Below the pieces are notes generated by a model, which was given only the letters and a program-made list of their open reading frames with translations, did not search any database and was not told the DNA's origin. A DNA stretch of 27,742 nt from AC2028 sp002373595 (GTDB taxonomy: Bacteria; Bacillota; Clostridia; Lachnospirales; Lachnospiraceae). Where the stretch lies: NCBI GenBank assembly GCA_946616365.1, contig CAMOIX010000033.1, positions 1 to 27,742 of the forward strand. Reading direction: 5' to 3'. Made by a program: the position numbers and the translations under genes. Positions within the stretch are counted from its first letter, which is position 1, and the number at the start of each line of letters is the position of its first letter. Below, one piece after another: positions 21,374 to 27,742 of this stretch.

Positions 21374-23659
21374 TTACCTTCCGGATGTATCGCCAAGCTG
21401 TCCCTGAGGGAGATTCGGGTTGGTCGGAACTCCTTCATCAAGGAAATTGGAACCGGTCGCATATATAGGATCTCCCGTATATACATCATAGTATCCTCCG
21501 TCGGGTCCCATGCGATATCCCGTTGCGGAGTCTATCGGATAAGTCATCCATATCGGATATATCCTTCCCGTTTCATTGGTCGAATCGATGATGGTATCCG
21601 AAGGAACGTTAGTCGTTATGACGGGCTGTTCATCCTTCGCATCCGAGGAAGTGCTCGTTGAGAAATTTAGCGTATTCTGCAGATTGTTTTCTGCAAGTTC
21701 CTTCTCCTCCGCAGGAGTGAGTTCCTCGGTCATGTAGATATTCAGGTAAGGAAGAACCTCTGTTAATATATTTCTGACCATACCGCACGCAAGTGATACC
21801 TGATCCTGCTTGGGACTGTTAAGTCTGTCTATAACTGTATAAACAGCTATCTGGGGATCGTCCGCGGGTGCATATCCGATGAACGAAACAACGTATTCAT
21901 TGTTACCTCTGGGAAGAGTCTCCGCAGTACCGGTCTTTCCGCCTATTGCATATCCCGCAGGTCTGGCACTCTTACCCGTTCTTCTCTCTCCGCCCTCGGG
22001 CATTACTGTTGCTCTGGTGTACCTTCTGATAAGTTCGCTGGTCGATTCGGAAATCGTCTGTCTTAACACTCTGGGCTCGTATGTCTTGATCGTTGCCCCC
22101 GATGAGTTAGTGATCTTATCAACCATGTGAGGCTCGTAATAGTTTCCGCCGTTTATGAGTGAGCAGAACCCTGTGATGACCTGGATCATCGTAGCATCGA
22201 AGTTCTGTCCGAATGAGTTGGTCGCAAGGTCGGTGGGAAGCATCATCGATTCGTCATATACGAGAGATGCCGTTCTTGCCTCTCCTGCGAGATCTATATT
22301 GGTCTTTAATCCAAAGTTAAACGCCTGCTGGTATTTGAGGAACTCAGCCTTACCCATCTTAAGGCCTATCTTCATGAGTGCAACGTTACATGACCATGCA
22401 ATGGATTCTTCTACATTTACCGCACCGTCTCCGCCTATCTTGGCATTGTGGCACTTGATCTTGTGATCTCCCACTTCGAGGAATCCGTTACAGGTATATA
22501 CATCTCCGTCATGGATCACACCGGACTCGAGAGCTGCCGCTACGGTAAAAGGCTTAGCAACAGATCCGGGCTCAAAGGTATTGGAGATGGTGAAATTCTT
22601 CCAGAGCTGAGCGAGATTGAGATTGATCTCATCCTCGTTCATCTGCATCAGTATCTCGGTAGTGATGATCGTGTCGGTCTTTCTGTACTCAGTGTAGCCG
22701 TTATCATTGGTTATGGCTATGATCATATTCGTGCCGAGGAGTCTGTCAGCATTCTTGTAATCGTTAGGATCATAATCCGGGTAATTCGCCATAGCGAGGA
22801 CCCTTCCGGTATTTACTTCCATCACGATGCATCCTAAGTTCTCTGCGCCGTTTCCTATACGATAATCATTTGCGTGCTGTTCATTAAAGGATCTGAGATT
22901 CTTCTCTACTATTCCCTGAATGTTCGCATCGATCGTAGTATGGATCGTATATCCGTCGACAGCATCCTTTACCGTTCTCTCGAGAGCATCGTCATCATTC
23001 TGATATCCGTACATACGACCATCCGTACCGGAGAGAACGTCATCGTAATACTCCTCAAGTCCGTACTGTCCTTCGGAATTGCTGTTAAGTCTGGTAAATC
23101 CGAGCACCGTGGATGCAAGGCTTCCGTTGGGATATACTCTCTTGTACTCTTCCTCGAAGGTAACTCCCTTTATCTGCTTATTCTCGGTCTGTGCATTAAC
23201 AAAGGGTTCTATGCGCGAATAGGAAAGTCTCTTCAGCGCGACATAGTATCTTGAGGTTTCGTTGTGAGTAACAAAGTTCCTGATCTCTCCCGTATCGAGT
23301 TCGGGGAAATAGAGCGCAATAGCATCAAGCGTAGGCTCCAGATAAGGCATATCATCATGCGTGGTCATAACAGAAGCATCGATGACCATATTGTAAACCT
23401 TTTCGCTCGTTGCAAGGATAGTTCCCTTGGAGTCTACTATATCGCCTCTCTTGTAAGGGAGTATCGTCGTATCATACTGCTGGTTGGAGAGAACTATTCT
23501 CTCGTAATCCGCACCGTGCACTTTTACGATGCTGTACATTCTTATCGCTAAAGCGAACAAAGCCGCAAGGAGTACCATAAATACTCCGAGCAGCTTGTTT
23601 CTTCTTGCGCGCCTGTGTGTCGACCTTGGTTTTCTGCTTCTCTTCTCTTCTTCAGGCAT
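21374..23659 (-). CDS. ftsI: Septal penicillin-binding protein (FtsI/PBP2B type, class B)
   Basis: A 761-residue class B PBP, the transpeptidase partner of FtsW. A basic cytoplasmic tail precedes one membrane segment at about 23-45. The N-terminal dimerisation domain includes PYKRGDIVDSKG (68-79). The transpeptidase motifs are SVAK with Ser366, SCN at 423-425 and KTGTAE from Lys575. About 45 extra residues lie between the YDPND stretch (296-300) and the SxxK motif. There are no PASTA repeats; instead a Ser/Thr/Asn-rich extracellular tail of about 120 residues ends the protein (from about 645). It starts 14 nt after ftsL stops. Confidence 0.95.
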   Translation of the reverse strand: MPEEEKRSRKPRSTHRRARRNKLLGVFMVLLAALFALAIRMYSIVKVHGADYERIVLSNQQYDTTILPYKRGDIVDSKGTILATSEKVYNMVIDASVMTTHDDMPYLEPTLDAIALYFPELDTGEIRNFVTHNETSRYYVALKRLSYSRIEPFVNAQTENKQIKGVTFEEEYKRVYPNGSLASTVLGFTRLNSNSEGQYGLEEYYDDVLSGTDGRMYGYQNDDDALERTVKDAVDGYTIHTTIDANIQGIVEKNLRSFNEQHANDYRIGNGAENLGCIVMEVNTGRVLAMANYPDYDPNDYKNADRLLGTNMIIAITNDNGYTEYRKTDTIITTEILMQMNEDEINLNLAQLWKNFTISNTFEPGSVAKPFTVAAALESGVIHDGDVYTCNGFLEVGDHKIKCHNAKIGGDGAVNVEESIAWSCNVALMKIGLKMGKAEFLKYQQAFNFGLKTNIDLAGEARTASLVYDESMMLPTDLATNSFGQNFDATMIQVITGFCSLINGGNYYEPHMVDKITNSSGATIKTYEPRVLRQTISESTSELIRRYTRATVMPEGGERRTGKSARPAGYAIGGKTGTAETLPRGNNEYVVSFIGYAPADDPQIAVYTVIDRLNSPKQDQVSLACGMVRNILTEVLPYLNIYMTEELTPAEEKELAENNLQNTLNFSTSTSSDAKDEQPVITTNVPSDTIIDSTNETGRIYPIWMTYPIDSATGYRMGPDGGYYDVYTGDPIYATGSNFLDEGVPTNPNLPQGQLGDTSGR

Positions 23660-23675
23660 TACCCGATAATCAGCT

Positions 23676-24089
23676 CTACTCTCCTACCCTGCGCATGTAA
23701 TCGTTGTTAGCGCCCTCGTAGAAAATGATCTGTCCTTCCTTGGCATATCCCATTCCGAGCTCTCCTCTTGCCACCTGCTCGATCATCTCGAGATCGATGG
23801 AGGAAACAGCTGCGGAATATCTTGCATCGTTTGATGACTTAAGATTGTTAAGCTCGACCTGCTTAGATGCAACGGTCTTTATCTGATTGGTAAGTGCGCT
23901 TCTAAGCTGTACATATTTTATAATACTGCTTGCGCAAAAAGCAAACGAGAGGAGCATAAGCCCAATCGCAACTCTGTAGAGAACGCCCGGAGCTATCCTT
24001 CTCGCAGGCTTTCCGGAATGAGATCTTCTGATCTCATATTCTCTGTCCTCTTTTCTTACTGCACTTCCGTACTCGTAATCCGCTCTCAT
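23676..24089 (-). CDS. ftsL: FtsL-like divisome protein
   Basis: A 137-residue bitopic protein with a charged N-terminal tail of about 35 residues, one membrane segment at about 38-58, and an extracellular helical stretch (about 60-115) with heptad-like leucines and valines that would form a coiled coil with DivIC/FtsB. The final part, ELGMGYAKEGQIIFYE, resembles the conserved end of FtsL. It lies between rsmH and the PBP gene, the normal place of ftsL in the cluster. Sequence alone would be weak support; order makes the call good. Confidence 0.88.
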   Translation of the reverse strand: MRADYEYGSAVRKEDREYEIRRSHSGKPARRIAPGVLYRVAIGLMLLSFAFCASSIIKYVQLRSALTNQIKTVASKQVELNNLKSSNDARYSAAVSSIDLEMIEQVARGELGMGYAKEGQIIFYEGANNDYMRRVGE

Positions 24090-24104
24090 TTCTTACCTCT
24101 TGGT

Positions 24105-25049
24105 TTATTCCGATTTCTTTTCAAATGTCCTGAGCTTTGCGCTCGATGATCTCGGATTGTTCTCAAGTTCTTCTTCGCTCGCCGTTATAGGCTTTCTCGT
24201 GATCACTTTCCCCTTTGATACCTTGCCGCATACGCACTGAGGAAAATTCGGCGGGCATGTGCAGGGATTCTCATTTCGTCTGAAGATGTTCTTTACTATC
24301 CTGTCTTCAAGTGAGTGGAATGTTATCACGCATATCCTGCCGCCGGGATTCAGGAAATCTATCATCTCGTCAAGCGATCTCTCGAGTATCCCGAGTTCGT
24401 CGTTGCAGGCTATCCTTAAGGCCTGATAGGTCTGCTTTGACGGATGACCCTTTGCTCTCATCCTGGCCGGTATCGACGATGCGATAATGTCGTTTAGTTC
24501 AAACGTTGTCTCTATCGGCTTCTTCGCTCTGCTTTTTACAATGTTCGAAGCTATGCGGGGTGCGAATTTTTCTTCGCCGTAATCTCTTAATATCCTGACC
24601 AGTTCTTTTTCTTCAAAAGTATTAACTATATCCGCCGCTGTGAGATTTTGTCTTCTGTCCATTCTCATATCGAGCGGAGCATCAAACCTGTATGAAAATC
24701 CTCTCTCGGGTGTATCGAACTGATGTGAGCTGACTCCCAGATCGAGAAGGATACCGTCTACTCCTGTTTCTCCGACTTCTCTTAAAGTCTGCACCGCTTC
24801 CGAATAGCTGCATCTGAATGTCTTAACGCGGTCTCCGTACTCTTTAAGTCGTTCGTCTGAGGCTTCTATTGCTTCCTCATCGCGGTCGCATCCATAGAGC
24901 TTTCCGTTTTCTCCAAGCCTCTCGCAGATTCCGGAGGAGTGACCCGCTCCTCCGAGTGTACCGTCGAGGTATGTCCCATCGGAGCGGATCTGCAAATCTT
25001 TCAAAACTTCCGTATATAGTACGGGGATGTGTTCAAATTTCATAGGCAT
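24105..25049 (-). CDS. rsmH: 16S rRNA m4C1402 methyltransferase RsmH
   Basis: A 314-residue SAM-dependent methyltransferase (formerly MraW) that methylates N4 of C1402 in 16S rRNA. The opening HIPVLYTEVLKDL (7-19), SAM-binding DGTLGGAGHSSGI (29-41), GILLDLGVSSHQ (99-110), and the late GGRICVITFHSLEDRIVK are all present. A Cys-containing NPCTCPPNFPQCVCGK stretch lies near the C terminus. The ATG overlaps the mraZ stop as TAATG; another in-frame ATG two codons on (25043) is an equally possible start because neither has a strong ribosome site. Confidence 0.97.
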   Translation of the reverse strand: MPMKFEHIPVLYTEVLKDLQIRSDGTYLDGTLGGAGHSSGICERLGENGKLYGCDRDEEAIEASDERLKEYGDRVKTFRCSYSEAVQTLREVGETGVDGILLDLGVSSHQFDTPERGFSYRFDAPLDMRMDRRQNLTAADIVNTFEEKELVRILRDYGEEKFAPRIASNIVKSRAKKPIETTFELNDIIASSIPARMRAKGHPSKQTYQALRIACNDELGILERSLDEMIDFLNPGGRICVITFHSLEDRIVKNIFRRNENPCTCPPNFPQCVCGKVSKGKVITRKPITASEEELENNPRSSSAKLRTFEKKSE

Positions 25050-25489
25050 TAAATGATGATGCCTTTGGACGCAAGACTCTTGATAGCATTCTTGGGACTA
25101 ACCTTTGCTTCGCGTCCGTTCCAGCTTTCTGTGTTCCAGACTTCCGCTCTGCCATCGGTGGTTCCCACTATGGTCACATCTTTTACAAGTCCTGCGTATT
25201 CTTTGAGATGAGAGGGTACCAGAATGCGTCCGTGCTCATCGACTTCCACCTCGGCGCTTCCTGCACCGAAGAATCTCTTGATCTCCCTTGCTTCGTCATC
25301 AAAGTTAGGGAGCTGTGCGAGTTTCTCGCTGAATGTGTTCCACTCTTCGGATGAATAAATGGTGAGACAGGTATCGATACCTTTGGCGATAACAAACCTC
25401 TCTCCAAGCAATGTACGGAACTTAGAGGGCACGCTCATTCTGCCCTTTGCGTCTATCGTATGATGAAATTCTCCGATAAGTCCCGCCAT
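25049..25489 (-). CDS. mraZ: Transcriptional regulator MraZ
   Basis: A 146-residue protein with two tandem AbrB-like half-domains, each with the family DxxGR motif: DAKGRMSVPSKFR near residues 13-25 and DEHGRILVPSHLK near 91-103. MraZ forms a ring and represses its own division operon by binding TGGGA repeats upstream. Three such repeats lie directly in front of this gene. ATG at 25489 is preferred because homologues begin about a dozen residues before DAKGR; a GTG four codons upstream is in frame but sits within a repeat. No strong ribosome site is visible for either start. Confidence 0.95.
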   Translation of the reverse strand: MAGLIGEFHHTIDAKGRMSVPSKFRTLLGERFVIAKGIDTCLTIYSSEEWNTFSEKLAQLPNFDDEAREIKRFFGAGSAEVEVDEHGRILVPSHLKEYAGLVKDVTIVGTTDGRAEVWNTESWNGREAKVSPKNAIKSLASKGIII

Positions 25490-25495
25490 ATTATA

Positions 25496-25532
25496 TCCCA
25501 CTTTATGGAATTTTCATCCCATTTCATCCCAC
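25496..25532 (-). promoter_or_regulatory. MraZ operator: three TGGGA boxes
   Basis: On the minus strand GTGGGA, ATGGGA and GTGGGA occur at 25527-25532, 25517-25522 and 25496-25501. The first two are 10 bp apart and the third is 21 bp further, so all lie on one face of the helix; the middle slot near 25506 is degenerate. This matches the known MraZ box pattern of TGGG repeats with 10-bp spacing and predicts autoregulation of the cluster. Confidence 0.85.
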
Positions 25533-25541
25533 AACACTGAT

Positions 25542-25570
25542 ATAATAACCCACCCATGGGATAAATGCAA
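25542..25570 (-). promoter_or_regulatory. Candidate mraZ promoter
   Basis: TATTAT (25542-25547, five of six consensus bases) is preceded by a 17-bp spacer and a weak -35 hexamer TTGCAT (25565-25570). The start site would fall near 25535, placing all MraZ boxes just downstream in the leader. The -35 box is poor, so confidence is moderate. Confidence 0.5.
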
Positions 25571-25628
25571 GTATTTTTTAAAATTTCTTTAACAATTTGT
25601 TCGATTTTTCTCAAGGCCGGATCTGTGA

Positions 25629-25672
25629 CTGAAAAAATAAAAAAGACACCTGCCGATCGGCTGATGTCTTTT
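25629..25672 (-). terminator. Intrinsic terminator after lgt
   Basis: On the minus strand AAAAGACA (25665-25672) pairs with TGTCTTTT (25641-25648) around an inner GCCG/CGGC stem, about 14 pairs with one A-A mismatch and one wobble, followed by two T runs (25632-25637 and 25639-25644). It ends the ychF-lgt transcript about 40 nt past lgt and separates it from the mraZ promoter. The plus-strand side has four Ts, so weak bidirectional action is possible. Confidence 0.85.
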
Positions 25673-25713
25673 GATCAGAATCTTATCAGATTTTGCAGGA
25701 ACTATTATTCTTC

Positions 25714-26646
25714 TTACTTATCTTCTGCTGTGGGCTCGCTTTCCGTCTTTGCCTCGTCCGCTTTCACTTCGTCTGTCTTCACGATCTGAGGCTTCTTTGC
25801 TATCTCCATCCTTATCACAATATCCGCAAGGACAGATCCCACAAACATAATGGCCGCAAGCGCTTCGGATACAGGCATTGTCGTTCCGGGGATAAAGAGT
25901 GTATCGGTGCGTATCCTCTCGATGAAGAATCTGCCGAGTCCGTATCCTGCGAGGTACCAGAGACAAACCTCTCCGTTAAACTTCTTTTTCTTATAGAAGA
26001 TCATCAGGAGTGCAAATACCAGGAAATTCCACGCGCTCTCATAGAGAAAAGTGGGATGGACCTGGATGAAATTATCCGCAGAGCTCACATGGGACCAGAG
26101 ATCGTCCGTGATATCCCTTGCCCTTACTGCGGCAAGAGGCAGTCTCATTGCAAAAATATTATCAGTATATTCACCAAATACTTCGCGGTTAAAGAAATTC
26201 CCCCATCTGCCTATAGCCTGTCCGAGGATAAGTCCGGGCACACAGTAATCAAGGAGCTTTAACGCTTTATCCTTCTTGATCTTGCAATATACATATCCGG
26301 TGATGAATGCTGCGATGACACCTCCGTAGATTGCGAGACCACCCTGTCTGATATAGAAGACGCTGATGGGATTTGATTTATACTCACTCCATCTGAATAT
26401 GACATAATAGATCCTCGCGCCGATCACGGAGAAAAAAACAACAGGGAAGAAGAAATCCCAGATATAATCCTTGCTCTCTCCCGCTTTCCGTGCGATCCTG
26501 TCCGCTACAAAGCGTCCGAGGAACATGCCGATCACGATGATGATCGCATAAAACATGATGTCAAACTTGCCGAAGAGGCTGATCGACCGCGGTACATTCT
26601 TAAGATATATATGAAGATTGGGAAAAGCTATATCTCTTTCGCTCAT
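25714..26646 (-). CDS. lgt: Prolipoprotein diacylglyceryl transferase
   Basis: A 310-residue, seven-pass membrane enzyme that transfers diacylglyceryl from phosphatidylglycerol to the lipobox cysteine of prelipoproteins. Motifs are YIRQGGLAIYGG (98-109), the Lgt signature GQAIGRWGNFFNREVFGE (142-159) and VHPTFLYES near 195-203. GLGRFFIERIRTD near 235-247 is also family-typical. The C terminus has an extra charged Lys/Glu tail of about 25 residues. The ATG overlaps the ychF stop as ATGA. The DUF4349 lipoprotein encoded at 4063-5181 would be one of its substrates. Confidence 0.96.
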   Translation of the reverse strand: MSERDIAFPNLHIYLKNVPRSISLFGKFDIMFYAIIIVIGMFLGRFVADRIARKAGESKDYIWDFFFPVVFFSVIGARIYYVIFRWSEYKSNPISVFYIRQGGLAIYGGVIAAFITGYVYCKIKKDKALKLLDYCVPGLILGQAIGRWGNFFNREVFGEYTDNIFAMRLPLAAVRARDITDDLWSHVSSADNFIQVHPTFLYESAWNFLVFALLMIFYKKKKFNGEVCLWYLAGYGLGRFFIERIRTDTLFIPGTTMPVSEALAAIMFVGSVLADIVIRMEIAKKPQIVKTDEVKADEAKTESEPTAEDK

Positions 26647-27740
26647 ACATTAAACCTGAAGAGAATTACATCTCCGTCCTTTACGACATAATCCTTTCCT
26701 TCAATACCTACCAGGCCCTTTTCTCTCGCAGCCGCAAGGCTTCCGAGTTCAAGCAGATCTTTGTAATTAACGACTTCAGCTTTAATGAATCCGCGTTCAA
26801 AATCGGTATGGATCTTGCCGGCAGCCTGAGGTGCCTTGGTTCCCTTCTTGATCGTCCATGCTCGGCACTCATCCTCTCCCGCGGTAAGGAAGCTCATGAG
26901 TCCAAGGAGGTCATAGCTTGCTCTGACGAGTTTCTCAAGACCTGACTCCTTCAATCCGAGAGCCTCAAGGAATTCCTTCTTCTCCTCATCATCAAGCTCA
27001 GAGATCTCTTCCTCGGTTCTGGCAGAGATAACAAACACTTCGGATCCTTCCTTTGCAGCGAATTCGCGGACCTTTTTTACCTGATCATTGCTTGCGCCGT
27101 CGTCTGCGAGGTCTCCGTCCTCAACATTTGCGGCGTAGATCACAGGCTTATCCGTGAGGAGATTAAACTCCTTGCGGTACTTTATCTCATCCTCATCCTC
27201 GGTAACAAGGCTTCTCGCAGCGTTATTTGCCTCAAGATGAGCCTTGAACCTCTCCAGGAGATCAAGTTCCTTGGCTGCAGTCTTATCGATCCTCGCAGTC
27301 TTAGCGACCTTGGCGATGCGCTTTTCAAGGACTTCGAGATCCGCAAAGATGAGCTCGAGGTTAATGGTCTCGATATCTCTGATGGAATCGACGCTTCCGT
27401 CCACATGGATGACATTGTCATCATCGAAGCATCTTACAACATGTACGATAGCATCAACTTCACGGATGTTTGCAAGGAACTGATTTCCGAGTCCCTCTCC
27501 CTTTGATGCACCCTTAACAAGTCCTGCGATATCGACGAACTCTATGGTCGCGGGAGTAACCTTCTTGGTATGATAGAGCTCACCGAGCTTAACTATCCTC
27601 TCATCCGGAACGGCTACTACGCCGACATTCGGATCTATCGTACAAAAGGGGAAGTTCGCAGCCTGCGCTCCCGCTTTCGTTATCGAATTAAAAAGTGTAC
27701 TCTTCCCGACATTGGGAAGTCCGACGATTCCTAGTTTCAT
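26643..27740 (-). CDS. ychF: Ribosome-associated ATPase YchF
   Basis: A 365-residue Obg-family protein of normal YchF/Ola1 length. G1 is GLPNVGKS (7-14), followed by NFPFCTIDPN (29-38) and the G3 region DIAGLVKGAS (70-79). The G4 motif is the unusual ANVED type (about 204-208) that makes this family prefer ATP to GTP. A coiled-coil helical insert spans about 130-200, and the C-terminal TGS domain carries TAGEDECRAWTIKKGTKA and ends in VILFRFNV. The gene is complete, with its ATG three bases from the window edge, so its promoter is not visible. It overlaps lgt by 4 nt. Confidence 0.96.
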   Translation of the reverse strand: MKLGIVGLPNVGKSTLFNSITKAGAQAANFPFCTIDPNVGVVAVPDERIVKLGELYHTKKVTPATIEFVDIAGLVKGASKGEGLGNQFLANIREVDAIVHVVRCFDDDNVIHVDGSVDSIRDIETINLELIFADLEVLEKRIAKVAKTARIDKTAAKELDLLERFKAHLEANNAARSLVTEDEDEIKYRKEFNLLTDKPVIYAANVEDGDLADDGASNDQVKKVREFAAKEGSEVFVISARTEEEISELDDEEKKEFLEALGLKESGLEKLVRASYDLLGLMSFLTAGEDECRAWTIKKGTKAPQAAGKIHTDFERGFIKAEVVNYKDLLELGSLAAAREKGLVGIEGKDYVVKDGDVILFRFNV

Positions 27741-27742
27741 AA

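Noticed and set aside
25490..25495. A perfect TATAAT touching the mraZ ATG
   Set aside because: Transcription from it would start inside mraZ, after its ATG. The upstream TATTAT with 17-bp spacing is a better candidate, although the -35 there is weak.
1..27742. Searched by eye for tRNA genes, rRNA, CRISPR repeats, transposases, integrases and toxin-antitoxin pairs
   Set aside because: No regularly spaced repeat array, cloverleaf-like segment or mobile-element protein was found; nearly all sequence is accounted for by minus-strand genes.

Overview
The window reads as a gram-positive, low-to-moderate GC member of the Clostridia, most likely Lachnospiraceae (Butyrivibrio/Roseburia-like). Support comes from strong AGGAGG ribosome sites, a lipoprotein with a DUF4349 core, a very large fused CoA-dehydratase activase, a PHP-type histidinol phosphatase, and the order mraZ-rsmH-ftsL-ftsI-ftsW-ftsQ-ftsZ-(small orf)-nrdR. 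The family assignment is inference from gene content, not a database match. Every gene I can support lies on the minus strand, so transcription runs from high to low coordinates. No rRNA, tRNA, CRISPR array, insertion sequence or prophage gene was seen.

In transcription order: (1) 27740-25714 holds ychF and lgt, overlapping by 4 nt and ended by an intrinsic terminator at 25629-25672. (2) 25570-17229 is a division cluster with its own promoter and MraZ boxes: mraZ, rsmH, ftsL, the ftsI-type PBP, ftsW, ftsQ, ftsZ (with a candidate second promoter), a conserved small protein of unknown function, and nrdR, closed by a strong terminator. It contains no mur or mraY genes and no ftsA. (3) 17216-15204 holds a NifS-like cysteine desulfurase and a histidinol phosphatase; the nrdR terminator sits only about 13 nt before the nifS start codon. 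(4) 15165-2452 is a long run of nine tightly packed genes behind one near-consensus promoter preceded by three 11-bp tandem repeats: giant activase, a rhomboid-fold protein without the catalytic residues, a sigma-70-like fragment, an unknown 136-codon gene, an M16C peptidase, upp, a DUF4349 lipoprotein, era and recO. (5) 2405-2194 is a 212-bp concentric palindrome. (6) 2129-16 is an AT-richer accessory block with its own extended -10 promoter: a small membrane protein, two half-size chromate-transporter (CHR) proteins and the fluoride channel fluC/crcB.

Regions 1-3 and the upp/era/recO part of region 4 are housekeeping. The least explained part is the middle of region 4: a sigma factor relative that keeps regions 1.1, 1.2, 2.1 and 2.2 but lacks the promoter-melting and DNA-reading parts, coupled by a 4-nt overlap to an unknown protein and lying directly behind a pseudo-rhomboid with a cysteine-rich tail. 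The other points worth attention are the 212-bp palindrome, the repeats upstream of the activase promoter, the terminator in the nifS leader, and a RecO that lacks its usual cysteine motif.
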